Assembly (NCBI RefSeq): GCF_002564465.1
Contig: NZ_NUUX01000044.1
Location: 1-61,448 of the forward strand
Direction of reading: 5' to 3'
Origin: Bacillus sp. AFS088145
GTDB taxonomy: Bacteria > Bacillota > Bacilli > Bacillales > Bacillaceae_G
DNA length: 61,448 nucleotides
Shown here: piece after piece, positions 26,531 to 36,112 of the stretch
How the letters are laid out: each line of letters starts with the position of its first letter
How positions within the stretch are numbered: position 1 is the first letter of the stretch
Made by a program: the position numbers and the translations under genes
Notes under the pieces: model-generated
Told to the model about the DNA's origin: nothing
Database searches by the model: none
The model's input: only the letters and a program-made list of their open reading frames with translations

Positions 26531-27517
26531 ATGAAACAAATGTATTCAATTGGACAAAGGACAATCAAAACAGCAATCGGAAGTGGCATATCCCTATTAA
26601 TTGCAGAAGCTCTACATTTACAAAATTACAGTACTGCAGCTGTCGTTACATTATTAAGTATTCAAAATACAAAACGCAGATCATTTATTGTTGCAATTCA
26701 AAGATTTGTTGCATCAGTCATTGCAATGTTAATTGGATGGATGATGTTTGAATTTTTAAGCTATACGCCATTAACAGTTGTCATTTATTTTCTTTTAACT
26801 ATACCCTTGTTAGTCACATTAAGATTACAGGAGGGAATCATTCCAAGCTCAGTGATCGTTTTGCAAATCTATGTGAGTAACAATAAATCAATATCTTTCT
26901 TAGTTAATCAAGTTGAAATTTTAGCAGTTGGGATCTTAATTGCTTTAATAATGAATACATATATGCCGAGTATTGAGAAGAAGATGATTGAATCTCAAAA
27001 GAAAATCGAGCAAAATTTTAAAATGTTACTGCTAGGTATTGCATTAAAAATGAAGGGTAAGGATGAAGATTCACAAAATGATTTAATTTATGAAACAAAA
27101 ATACTTTTACAAACGGCGAAAACATTAGCTTATAGGCAAGTTGAAAATAGTTTTATAAAATCAAACTTATATTATATTAATTATTTTGAAATGAGAGAAC
27201 GTCAATTTGAAATCATATCGAACCAAATCATTCCTTTATTAAAAAAGGTTGCGTTAAATTATCCGCATTCAAAAATTATCGCTGAATTTTTTGAGGACAC
27301 AGGTGTTTACTTAAAAGAAAACTCTACGGGGATTGAATTATTAGGGGAATTCAGTCATATGATGAATGACTTTAGAAAGATGCCATTACCTGAATCAAGG
27401 GATGAGTTTGAGACTAGAGCTAGTTTAATGATGATTGTTTATGAATTGGAAAAAGTGATTTCATTAAAAATGGAGTTTTACTCAGAAAATCAGACTGTCT
27501 TAGAGAAGCAAAACTAA
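26531..27517 (+). CDS. Aromatic-acid-exporter-family membrane protein (YqjA-like)
   Basis: 328 aa: a membrane half of about four to five helices (residues 10-145) carrying the family stretch TAAVVTLLSIQNTKRRS, then a cytoplasmic helical C-terminal domain (about 150-320). This is the ArAE_1 plus ArAE_1_C arrangement of B. subtilis YqjA. The substrate is not known. AGAAGAGGATTAAAA precedes the ATG. It belongs to an insertion, with sodF, between ypuI and dacB. Confidence 0.8.
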   Translation: MKQMYSIGQRTIKTAIGSGISLLIAEALHLQNYSTAAVVTLLSIQNTKRRSFIVAIQRFVASVIAMLIGWMMFEFLSYTPLTVVIYFLLTIPLLVTLRLQEGIIPSSVIVLQIYVSNNKSISFLVNQVEILAVGILIALIMNTYMPSIEKKMIESQKKIEQNFKMLLLGIALKMKGKDEDSQNDLIYETKILLQTAKTLAYRQVENSFIKSNLYYINYFEMRERQFEIISNQIIPLLKKVALNYPHSKIIAEFFEDTGVYLKENSTGIELLGEFSHMMNDFRKMPLPESRDEFETRASLMMIVYELEKVISLKMEFYSENQTVLEKQN

Positions 27518-27667
27518 TCATTTTTAGAAGAACATGTGGAATTAATATCTTATTTATACGAATTTCATTTATCGCGTGAAACACGTGAATACCGGTAATA
27601 GCTATAAATTTAATATCATACAATGGAAAGTAGAAGAGAAATTTATTTTCTCTGATGGAGGTGTATG

Positions 27668-28591
27668 ATGTTAAATCAATCTGAACTCGTCACTTACTTT
27701 CAGGAGGTAGAAATCTGGTGTGCGAATGTATTACAGTTGCTGTCTGAAAGATTTGACCATATTCAAGAAAAAGAACTATTAGAATATAAAGTAAAACTCT
27801 TGTTAAACAGAATGGGGACAAAAGGTCATTATGTAGATCAAAATTCCTTTTTAGATGAAATTAGTATGGATGTGGACGACATTCAAGAACGATTAATTTC
27901 AATTTTAAATGAAGAGGAATATGATGATAGCTATGCGTATCGGGTAATAGAAGTCGAAGAGAGAGTAGGGATTGGTAAACATGAGCTTCCACCTTTACCA
28001 TATCCATATAATGCACTCGAGCCATATATATCAAAAGAGATCATGATGCTGCATCATGATAAGCACCATAAAAGTTATGTAGATGGTTTAAATAAAGCTG
28101 AGCTTGAATTAGAAAAGGCAAGAAAAAATAAGGAATACGATTTATTAAAGCATTGGGAAAGAGAACTTGCATTTCATGGGTCGGGTCATTATTTGCATAC
28201 TATATTTTGGAATAATTTAAGTAAATCAGGTGGAGGGCAACCTCATGGAGTTCTTTTAAAACAAATTGAAGATGACTTCGGAAGTTATGAAGACTTTAAA
28301 GAACATTTTACACAAGCTGCTAAAAAAGTGGAAGGTGTCGGTTGGGCGATTTTAGCTTGGGTTCCAAGAGCGAATCGATTGGAGATCCTTCAAACAGAAA
28401 AACATCAATTCTTTACTCAATGGGATACAATTCCATTGCTAGTTTTGGATGTTTGGGAGCACGCTTATTATTTACAGTATAAATTTGATAAAGACGCATA
28501 CATTACAAATTTTTGGAACATAGTTAATTGGCCGGATGTAAATTATCGATATGATTATGCTAGTCAATTAAAATGGCAACCCTTTTATTAA
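27668..28591 (+). CDS. sodF: Superoxide dismutase (Fe/Mn) with N-terminal extension, SodF-like
   Basis: Dismutates superoxide. 307 aa; the first roughly 100 residues are an acidic, helical extension of the kind found in B. subtilis SodF, followed by the usual domain starting KHELPPLPYPYNALEP. Metal ligands are visible in HHDKHHKSYV, AFHGSGHYLHTIFW and LDVWEHAYYLQY. I prefer ATG 27668 to the adjacent ATG 27665 because GGAGGTG lies 5 bp before it. Monocistronic with its own terminator. Whether iron or manganese is used cannot be read. Confidence 0.9.
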   Translation: MLNQSELVTYFQEVEIWCANVLQLLSERFDHIQEKELLEYKVKLLLNRMGTKGHYVDQNSFLDEISMDVDDIQERLISILNEEEYDDSYAYRVIEVEERVGIGKHELPPLPYPYNALEPYISKEIMMLHHDKHHKSYVDGLNKAELELEKARKNKEYDLLKHWERELAFHGSGHYLHTIFWNNLSKSGGGQPHGVLLKQIEDDFGSYEDFKEHFTQAAKKVEGVGWAILAWVPRANRLEILQTEKHQFFTQWDTIPLLVLDVWEHAYYLQYKFDKDAYITNFWNIVNWPDVNYRYDYASQLKWQPFY

Positions 28592-28606
28592 TTGGAGAAA
28601 AATAGT

Positions 28607-28660
28607 AGGTGCTGGAATTGCTCATGTTATATATCTGAACAAGTTCAGCACTTTTTTTCT
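28607..28660 (+). terminator. Terminator of sodF
   Basis: GTGCTGGAATTG pairs with CAAGTTCAGCAC (two mismatches), followed by TTTTTTTCTT. Confidence 0.82.
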
Positions 28661-28668
28661 TAAAAAAA

Positions 28669-28698
28669 GTCATTTTTTTATAATGTAATTCGTAAACT
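28669..28698 (+). promoter_or_regulatory. Sigma-E promoter candidate of dacB-spmA-spmB
   Basis: GTCATTTT (28669-28676), a 14-bp spacer and CGTAAACT (28691-28698) resemble the mother-cell sigma-E pattern (KTCATATT / CATACAnT). The B. subtilis operon is sigma-E-controlled. Confidence 0.5.
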
Positions 28699-28727
28699 TG
28701 TACTAATTAGGACTAACTGTGGAGTTG

Positions 28728-29882
28728 ATGCGAAAGATGAAAAAATGGCTTGTAGTAGGAATCATAGGCTTATTTTTAATCGGGATTATTATTCCGACGA
28801 ATAATGTTGAAGCATTTGGAGGAGTTAGTGCTAGAAATGCTGTTTTGATGGATCAAAAAACTGGACGAATCTTGTATGGTAAAGCAATGCATGACCCTGA
28901 AAGAATCGCCAGCATTACAAAAATAATGACTGCAATACTTGCTGTAGAGTCCGGTAAAATGCAAAACACGATAACAATTAGTTCAAGAGCAGTTCAAACA
29001 GAAGGATCATCCATTTATTTAAAACCTGGACAAAAAATTAAGCTGGAAGATTTAGTTTATGGTTTAATGCTTAGGTCTGGTAATGACGCGGCTAATGCAA
29101 TTGCCGAAGCTGTAGGAGGTAGCATCGAAGGCTTTGTTTATATGATGAACGAGAAAGCAAAAGAAATCGGAATGAGTAATACATATTTTAGCAATCCATC
29201 AGGTCTAGATCAACAAGGAAAAGAGCATTACTCATCTGCTTATGATATGGCGTTATTAACGAGATACGCTATGGAAAATCCTAAATATGCAAAAATTGCA
29301 GGTACAAAAGTACACCGTGCACCAAATACGGCAGAATCTTGGGATTATGTTTGGAAGAATAAAAACAAATTGCTTACTTTTATGTACAAGTATAGTACTG
29401 GAGGAAAAACCGGATTTACTAAAAAAGCAAGAAGAACTCTTGTTTCAACTGCTTCAAAAAATGGAATGGATTTAATTGTTGTAACACTAAATGATGGCCA
29501 AGATTGGCAAGATCATATGTCACTTTTCGAATATGGTTTCAATAACTATCCTTTAACGAAAGTATTAAGTAAAGGTGGAATTAAAGAGGTCACAAATAAA
29601 AAATATAAAGGACATGTTTATATGAAAAATGACTTCTCTTATCCATTAGATAAAAAAGAGCGGGATCAAGTAAGAATCACAATTGAAATGCAAAAGCCGA
29701 CTAAGAAAAAAATCGCTAATGATGCAATTGTTGGTAAAGCGATTATCGAATTAGAAGGTGAACAAATTGGATTTAGAAATATTTTTTATAGTGATAGTAA
29801 GGTCATAGTATTTACGAAAGAAATCATCCAAAATGGAAAACAAGTTTTATTAAACTTAATGGGAGAGCACTCTGATGGTTAA
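28728..29882 (+). CDS. dacB: D-alanyl-D-alanine carboxypeptidase DacB (PBP5*)
   Basis: Mother-cell carboxypeptidase that controls crosslinking of spore cortex peptidoglycan. 384 aa with a signal peptide ending near VEA, SxxK in ASITKIM, SGN in RSGNDAAN and KTG in GGKTGFTKKA. The start is uncertain among GTG 28719, ATG 28728 and ATG 28737; GTGGAG lies just upstream. The last 8 bases overlap spmA. The operon dacB-spmA-spmB matches B. subtilis. Confidence 0.93.
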   Translation: MRKMKKWLVVGIIGLFLIGIIIPTNNVEAFGGVSARNAVLMDQKTGRILYGKAMHDPERIASITKIMTAILAVESGKMQNTITISSRAVQTEGSSIYLKPGQKIKLEDLVYGLMLRSGNDAANAIAEAVGGSIEGFVYMMNEKAKEIGMSNTYFSNPSGLDQQGKEHYSSAYDMALLTRYAMENPKYAKIAGTKVHRAPNTAESWDYVWKNKNKLLTFMYKYSTGGKTGFTKKARRTLVSTASKNGMDLIVVTLNDGQDWQDHMSLFEYGFNNYPLTKVLSKGGIKEVTNKKYKGHVYMKNDFSYPLDKKERDQVRITIEMQKPTKKKIANDAIVGKAIIELEGEQIGFRNIFYSDSKVIVFTKEIIQNGKQVLLNLMGEHSDG

Positions 29883-30468
29883 TATTATTTGGGTCGCTCT
29901 TACAATAATTGGTTTTATTTTTGCGATGATTAATGGCACTATGGACGAAGTAAATAAAGCAGTATTTGACGGAGGAAAGCAAGCAATTACCATTATTATT
30001 GGACTAGTTAGTGTTCTTGTTTTTTGGTTAGGTCTAATGCGAATAGCAGAAGAATCAGGATTATTAAAAATTCTTTCGAAATTATTTCAACCATTTCTAG
30101 CATTCTTATTTCCGAGAATCCCTAAAGACCATCCAGCGCTTGGTTATATAATGTCAAATATGGTGGCCAATTTATTCGGTTTAGGAAATGCTGCAACACC
30201 ATTAGGTATAAAGGCGATGGAGCAACTAAAAGTATTAAATAGAAGTAGTATTGAAGCAAGTGATGACATGATTACATTTTTAACGTTAAATACAAGTGCG
30301 ATCACTTTAATTCCTACAACAGTCATAGGAGTTAGAATGTCTTATCATTCTTCAAATCCGACTGAAATAGTAGGTGTTACAATACTTGCACAGGTCGTTT
30401 CATTTATTGGGGGACTCGCAGTAAATAGTTTTTTTGCAAGTAGGCGAAATCGAAAGGGGAGAAAATAA
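29875..30468 (+). CDS. spmA: Spore maturation protein A
   Basis: 197-aa membrane protein (nucleoside-recognition/gate domain, with VANLFGLGNAATPLGIKAM near residue 95) needed for spore core dehydration. Overlaps dacB by 8 bp and abuts spmB. Confidence 0.94.
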   Translation: MVNIIWVALTIIGFIFAMINGTMDEVNKAVFDGGKQAITIIIGLVSVLVFWLGLMRIAEESGLLKILSKLFQPFLAFLFPRIPKDHPALGYIMSNMVANLFGLGNAATPLGIKAMEQLKVLNRSSIEASDDMITFLTLNTSAITLIPTTVIGVRMSYHSSNPTEIVGVTILAQVVSFIGGLAVNSFFASRRNRKGRK

Positions 30469-30999
30469 ATGGGATATATGAATACGATCTCACTTTATAT
30501 CATTCCATTTATTATCGCTGTCATTTTAATACATGGAACTTGGAAAAAGGTGCCGACGTATGAATCTTTTGTAGAAGGTGGAAAAGAGGGTGTGACAATT
30601 GCTGTGCAATTAATTCCATTTTTAGTAGGTATGCTAGTATCCATCTCGATCTTTAGAGCCTCAGGTGCTCTAGAGTTTTGTGTAGAACTTATGCGCCCGT
30701 TATTAAGTTCACTTGGTATACCTGCAGAAGTTTTTCCGCTGGCAATTATTCGACCTATTTCTGGTTCAGCTGCTTTAGGTATTACGTCGGATTTAATTAA
30801 AACATATGGACCGGATTCATTTATCGGAAGACTAGCTTCAACTATGCAAGGTAGTACAGATACAACCCTATATGTTCTAACAGTGTATTTTGGAGCGGTA
30901 GGTATTCGTAAAATGGGTGATGCATTAAAAGTAGGATTAATTGCAGATGCAATCAGTATTATCTTTTCCATTATTTTTGTAACGATGTTCTTTTCTTAA
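30469..30999 (+). CDS. spmB: Spore maturation protein B
   Basis: 176-aa membrane protein, partner of SpmA, with the gate-domain stretch IRPISGSAALGITSDLIKTYGPD near residues 100-122. AGGGGAG precedes the ATG. Last gene of dacB-spmA-spmB. Confidence 0.94.
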   Translation: MGYMNTISLYIIPFIIAVILIHGTWKKVPTYESFVEGGKEGVTIAVQLIPFLVGMLVSISIFRASGALEFCVELMRPLLSSLGIPAEVFPLAIIRPISGSAALGITSDLIKTYGPDSFIGRLASTMQGSTDTTLYVLTVYFGAVGIRKMGDALKVGLIADAISIIFSIIFVTMFFS

Positions 31000-31126
31000 T
31001 TCAACCTTAAGTGAAACTAATAATTATTTTTTGATGATTTAATAATGTTAATATTTCGATCAGTTTTATATTATCAACAAACTCCGGGTAATTGTTTATT
31101 CTTGAGAATTAAAGATATTTAAGGGC

Positions 31127-31465
31127 AAATTTTTAGAAAAAAAGGTCAAATGATTATTATAATATCTTGATATTCGATCTTAATTGACCTACTAAACAGA
31201 TTAAAAAGCTAATATGTACTCTAAGTAAAGGATATTAAATTAGGTTTTTAGTGTAACCATTTTTTGATGAATAAGTTGATTGTAGCGGAGGGATGATTGA
31301 CTCCTATGGGATAAGCGGGAAGGCTAAAGACCCCGCACAGGCTTGCCGAGGAGGCTCAGCTCTCGCCCCATGGAAAGCGAGCATCCTGTAATGGATATCA
31401 ACATCACTATATTCCTTTACGAAAAAATTTGCTAATTAATTGACAAGATTGTTTTTCAGCAACGT
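31127..31465. repeat. Long (about 340 bp) structured intergenic repeat, fullest copy
   Basis: The 5' half (to about 31277, ending ATTTTTTGATGAATAAGTTG) reappears at 61290-61448; the 3' half reappears at 7332-7478. The core contains self-complementary pairs such as GCGGG/CCCGC (31315-31336) and GCTC-CGC/GCGAGC (31358-31382). Similar elements with the phrase GCGGGAAGGCTAAAGACCCCGC are, to my knowledge, widespread between genes in Bacillaceae. No coding potential. The 31000-31638 gap holds this repeat, a terminator and the mccA promoter. Confidence 0.85.
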
Positions 31466-31466
31466 G

Positions 31467-31505
31467 AAAAAGTACTTTTATTTTAGGATAAAAGTACTTT
31501 TTTAT
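31467..31505 (+). terminator. Terminator-like hairpin before mccA
   Basis: AAAAAGTACTTTTAT/ATAAAAGTACTTTTT followed by TAT. It ends any transcript from spmB or the repeat. Its tail touches the mccA -35. Confidence 0.85.
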
Positions 31506-31555
31506 TGCGCATTTAAAATTAATAACTTATAATACCAATAAGAATAGTTGGTATT
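31505..31555 (+). promoter_or_regulatory. mccA promoter with CymR-type operator
   Basis: TTGCGC (31505), 17 bp, TATAAT (31528-31533). The perfect inverted repeat AATACCAA (31531-31538) / TTGGTATT (31548-31555) with a 9-bp spacer overlaps the -10 and start site. Its sequence and placement match the sites of the cysteine-metabolism repressor CymR, which controls the equivalent B. subtilis operon. Confidence 0.72.
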
Positions 31556-31638
31556 AAGACAACATTCAATTTTACCCATGTTGCATATAATGGATTGGAA
31601 GAAACTAACCTTTTTGTGACATAAAGGAGCTTGAAATT

Positions 31639-32559
31639 ATGAAAGTTGTAAAATCAGTACACGAGCTGATCGGATCAACACCATTGCTTGAAATTACAAC
31701 ATTCCCTTTACCAAAAGGAACAAGACTATTTGCAAAGCTAGAATTCTGTAACCCAGGTGGAAGTGTAAAAGATCGACTTGGAATGGAATTATTAGAAAGT
31801 GCACTTAATGAAGGTAAATTAGAAAAAGGTGGTACAGTAATTGAACCAACCGCTGGAAATACAGGAATTGGTTTAGCATTAGCAGCTATAAAATTTGGCG
31901 TAAATGTGATATTTGTTGTTCCTGAAAAATTCAGTATTGAAAAACAAACATTGATGAAAGCACTTGGAGCAAAAATTGTGAACACACCTACAGAAGATGG
32001 AATGACAGGTGCAATTAAAAAAGCGAATGAACTTTCAAAAGAAATACCGAATTCATTTGTACCTTCACAATTTAGTAATGAAGCGAATCCAAGAACCTAT
32101 TACAAAACATTAGGTCCCGAGTTAGTTGACCAACTCGATGGAAAAATAGATGTATTTGTTGCTGGAGCTGGTAGTGGGGGAACCTTTACTGGAACAGCTC
32201 AGTATTTAAAAGATAAATTACAAAATGTAAAAACAGTTATTGTTGAACCAGAAGGATCAATATTAAATGGCGGAAAGCCAGGTTCACATGATACAGAAGG
32301 AATTGGAATGGAATTCATTCCTGCCTTTGTAGATACAAACTTATTTGATGAAATTCATACAGTACTTGATTCTGACGCATTTCGTTTAGTAAAAGAACTA
32401 GCAACGAAAGAAGGACTTTTAGTTGGAAGTTCATCAGGAGCTGCGTTATATGCAAGTTTATTAGAAGCAAAAAAAGCAAAACCAGGGAGTACAATCGTAA
32501 CGATTTTCCCAGATAGTAGTGAAAGATACTTAAGTAAAAACATATATAGTGAGGGATAA
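31639..32559 (+). CDS. mccA: Cystathionine beta-synthase, O-acetylserine-dependent (MccA)
   Basis: PLP enzyme joining homocysteine to O-acetylserine to form cystathionine, the first step of reverse transsulfuration. 306 aa of the CysK fold: PLP lysine K44 in NPGGSVKDR, the substrate loop EPTAGNTGIG, the phosphate loop GAGSGGTFTG and GSSSGAA. Full-length similarity to B. subtilis YrhA/MccA (for example TEGIGMEFIPA and the end SERYLSKNIY), and the partnership with mccB, favour this over plain cysteine synthase CysK. First gene of mccA-mccB-yrrT-luxS. Confidence 0.92.
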   Translation: MKVVKSVHELIGSTPLLEITTFPLPKGTRLFAKLEFCNPGGSVKDRLGMELLESALNEGKLEKGGTVIEPTAGNTGIGLALAAIKFGVNVIFVVPEKFSIEKQTLMKALGAKIVNTPTEDGMTGAIKKANELSKEIPNSFVPSQFSNEANPRTYYKTLGPELVDQLDGKIDVFVAGAGSGGTFTGTAQYLKDKLQNVKTVIVEPEGSILNGGKPGSHDTEGIGMEFIPAFVDTNLFDEIHTVLDSDAFRLVKELATKEGLLVGSSSGAALYASLLEAKKAKPGSTIVTIFPDSSERYLSKNIYSEG

Positions 32560-33717
<1,158 letters not shown>

Positions 33718-34359
33718 ATGGGTAGAGAGTTTTTAGATGTTTTTACTGGTTGGGCAGAAAGTTACGATTCTTTTGTTCAAGGACATGACCCAGAATATAA
33801 AGAAGCATTTCGACGTTATGATGAAATACTGAATGAAATTGTTCATAGAAGTGGGAACAGCGTCCTTGAATTTGGTATTGGTACTGGGAATTTAACAAAG
33901 TTACTTCTTGATAAAGGAAAAACTGTATTTCCAATCGAACCATCTCCTGAGATGAGAATTATTGCCTCAAAGAAATTAGGCGAGAATATTACAATTCACG
34001 ACGGAGATTTAATTGATTTTCCAAAACCACAGGCTGGGATCGATACAATTGTAAGTTCATACGTTTTTCATCATTTAACTGATCAAGAAAAATATGAAGC
34101 TATTAAAATATATAGCTCATTATTGAACTCAAATGGGAAAATCGTATTTGCGGATACAATGTTTTTAACAGAAAACGATTATAAGAATGAAATTACAAAA
34201 GCAGAAAATGCAAATTATATCAATCTAAGAGATGATTTAATTAGAGAATATTATCCATTAATTCCAGTTGTTCGTTCACATTTTGAAAAAAATGGGTTTG
34301 ATGTGAAATTCGAACAATATAATGATTTTGTATGGATCGTTGAAGCCACAAAAAAATAG
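33718..34359 (+). CDS. yrrT: SAM-dependent methyltransferase YrrT
   Basis: 213-aa class I methyltransferase with motif I VLEFGIGTGNLTK near residue 45, an acidic motif II (IEPSPEM) and VFHHLTDQEK. Extends the B. subtilis YrrT sequence from end to end (MGREFLDVF...WAESYD...QG; NDFVWI). The substrate is unknown; in B. subtilis it heads yrrT-mtnN-mccA-mccB. Here the order differs and mtnN is replaced at this locus by luxS. Confidence 0.9.
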   Translation: MGREFLDVFTGWAESYDSFVQGHDPEYKEAFRRYDEILNEIVHRSGNSVLEFGIGTGNLTKLLLDKGKTVFPIEPSPEMRIIASKKLGENITIHDGDLIDFPKPQAGIDTIVSSYVFHHLTDQEKYEAIKIYSSLLNSNGKIVFADTMFLTENDYKNEITKAENANYINLRDDLIREYYPLIPVVRSHFEKNGFDVKFEQYNDFVWIVEATKK

Positions 34360-34387
34360 AGAGATGTAATTTAGGAGGAAATAAAAT

Positions 34388-34861
34388 ATGCCATCAGTTG
34401 AAAGTTTTGAATTAGATCACACAAAAGTTGTTGCTCCTTACGTTAGACACTGTGGTACTCATGCAGTTGGTACAGACGGAGTAGTTACAAAATATGATAT
34501 TCGTTTTTGCCAACCTAATAAGCAAGCAATGAAGCCAGATACAATTCACACTTTAGAACACTTATTAGCTTTGAACGTTCGTGAAGCAGTACCTGCTGGT
34601 GATCCTTTTAAAATTATTGATTTATCACCAATGGGTTGCCAAACAGGATTTTATTTAATAATAGCTGGTACACCTTCAATTTCAGAAGTAATCACATTAT
34701 TACGTAAAACAGCTGAACTTGGACTACAGGTTGAAGAAGTACCTGCTGCAAATGAGCTTCAATGCGGCCAAGCAAAACTTCATGACCTTGAAGGCGCAAA
34801 AAAATGGTTAAAATATTGGAGCGAACAAACGGACGAAACGTTGGAAAGTGTATTTGCTTAA
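34388..34861 (+). CDS. luxS: S-ribosylhomocysteine lyase LuxS
   Basis: Splits S-ribosylhomocysteine to homocysteine and DPD, the autoinducer-2 precursor. 157 aa, with the metal ligands H54 and H58 (HTLEH) and C126 (QCGQ) and the catalytic C84 (PMGC). TTAGGAGGAAATAAAAT precedes the ATG. Last gene of the sulfur operon, with terminator at 34867. Its product homocysteine is the substrate of MccA, closing a methyl-cycle-to-cysteine route. The nucleosidase MtnN that makes its substrate is not in the window. Confidence 0.97.
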   Translation: MPSVESFELDHTKVVAPYVRHCGTHAVGTDGVVTKYDIRFCQPNKQAMKPDTIHTLEHLLALNVREAVPAGDPFKIIDLSPMGCQTGFYLIIAGTPSISEVITLLRKTAELGLQVEEVPAANELQCGQAKLHDLEGAKKWLKYWSEQTDETLESVFA

Positions 34862-34866
34862 TAGTG

Positions 34867-34898
34867 AAAAACGTCATCTTAATGGATGACGTTTTTTA
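34867..34898 (+). terminator. Terminator of luxS
   Basis: AAAAACGTCATC/GATGACGTTTTT with a TTAATG loop, then a T-run. The arm AAAACGTCATC(C/T)TAAT recurs at 35198-35232. Confidence 0.92.
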
Positions 34899-34945
34899 TA
34901 TTGTTGGAATATGAAAATTGTAGAGTGTAAATAAAAAAGGTGAAA

Positions 34946-34993
34946 CTGCAATTAAAAATGCCGGATCAGCAAATTAAAAAGTTAAAACTGCAA
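34946..34993 (-). repeat. 21-bp-phased TTGCAG repeat, second array (minus orientation)
   Basis: CTGCAA at 34946, CAGCAA at 34967 and CTGCAA at 34988 are exactly 21 bp apart. Read on the minus strand they are TTGCAG/TTGCTG units with the same AT-rich lead (TTTTTAATT) as the array at 21320-21465. The rest of the 34862-35258 gap holds two terminators, a GTTGAAAAA/TTTTTCAAC hairpin (35171-35192) and AT-rich sequence. Confidence 0.75.
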
Positions 34994-35197
34994 ATAAGAT
35001 CACGAATCATACATAAATTTAAGTGAAATCTACAAGAATCTCGTGGGTTAATTGTCAAATGAATTGAAAAATGAACAATTAATTAAAGTATTAATTAAAA
35101 AAGATAAATTGGTATCTCGACCTAGCAAAGTGGTCATCTCATAGTAATAAAACTCATGCAGACTCCTTAGTTGAAAAAATCGTTTTTCAACAGAATG

Positions 35198-35232
35198 AAA
35201 AAAACGTCATCCTAATTTTGATGGCGTTTTTG
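35198..35232 (-). terminator. Terminator of the 90-aa paralogue gene
   Basis: On the minus strand, AAAAACGCCATC pairs with GATGACGTTTTT, followed by TT. Related to the luxS terminator. Confidence 0.78.
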
Positions 35233-35258
35233 ATTAACTAATTTATGACGTTTTTTTA

Positions 35259-35531
35259 TTAATTGATCACAAGAAGTAGTTTCTCTTTTGGAACAGTGAA
35301 TTTAATTTCGCCAATATTTTCTTCAATATCTTCAATTGTTGGAATATCATCAAAGCTTTGAATTGAAATGGCATCATCTAAGCATAATAAAATATAAGGG
35401 AAGTTAGTTTCTGTAGAGTCATAGATTAATTTGTATGCTTTTGAAGGTTTATCGGAAGTGAAAAATACATCGCCTAATTTAAACGAACCAACTGAATTAT
35501 ATTTTACTGCTGGATTAAAAGAATAATTCAT
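35259..35531 (-). CDS. Small protein of unknown function, tandem paralogue 1
   Basis: 90 aa, soluble and acidic, no signal or membrane segment. Shares the pattern Y-x-L-x-Y-x6-FPY-x-L-x2-L-x-DA-x3-Q with the neighbour upstream, and then D-x2-PT-x2-DIE-x2-IGE. ATG 35531 has AAAGGAG about 10 bp upstream; an in-frame ATG at 35552 precedes the ribosome site. No known domain recognised. Confidence 0.7.
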   Translation of the reverse strand: MNYSFNPAVKYNSVGSFKLGDVFFTSDKPSKAYKLIYDSTETNFPYILLCLDDAISIQSFDDIPTIEDIEENIGEIKFTVPKEKLLLVIN

Positions 35532-35599
35532 GATAGTAAGCTCCTTTTTCATTTTACTTATTATATTATTGACGGGATTCTAATAGATTAAACAGCAAA

Positions 35600-35878
35600 C
35601 TAGTAATTTGCTTGAATTGTAATAGATAGTTTGTTTTTTTGAGTTACCATTGTGACTTCACCAATCCAATCTTCAATATCTCCTAGGGTTGGCATAATAT
35701 CATAATTTTGGACTAGTCTTGCATCGGTTAATGAGACGAGTACATATGGAAAATCGTCTTCATTTTCTTCATAAACAAGCATATAGATTGTTTCATTCTT
35801 TTTTGTAATAAGCACACTACCTGGCGTAATAATTTTAGAACGGTCAAAGGCTGAGGAGTGTTTTAAAGTTAAATTCAT
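35600..35878 (-). CDS. Small protein of unknown function, tandem paralogue 2
   Basis: 92 aa, soluble. Paralogous to the 90-aa product next to it (EDDFPYVLVSLTDARLVQ against ETNFPYILLCLDDAISIQ; PTLGDIEDWIGEV against PTIEDIEENIGEI). ATGAGGTAATAG precedes the ATG. Together they look like a local duplication of a short beta-rich domain. Function unknown. Confidence 0.7.
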   Translation of the reverse strand: MNLTLKHSSAFDRSKIITPGSVLITKKNETIYMLVYEENEDDFPYVLVSLTDARLVQNYDIMPTLGDIEDWIGEVTMVTQKNKLSITIQANY

Positions 35879-36112
35879 ATCTATTACCTCATTTCTGCAA
35901 ATCTAGTAAATTATATGATAGATTTCCAGAAAATATGATATTGAGAGAAGGAATAAGGAACTGGGGAAGAATGACGATGGGGCACGACTTGAAAAATGGA
36001 ATTATGGTTTAGATTTGGTGTTTAACGCACTTTATTCACAAAAAACCTTGAAGCTACCACTTGTTTTCAATTGTATAAATCTGTATGATGGTTGAAGAGG
36101 TGAAATGATCGA

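Noticed and set aside
30495-30971. 158-aa minus-strand frame within spmB
   Set aside because: Antisense shadow of a conserved sporulation gene without start signals.
35100-35200. Another copy of the long structured repeat after luxS
   Set aside because: Only the last phrase (TTTTTCAACAGAATGAAAAA) resembles its 3' end; the conserved core is missing, so the match may be chance.
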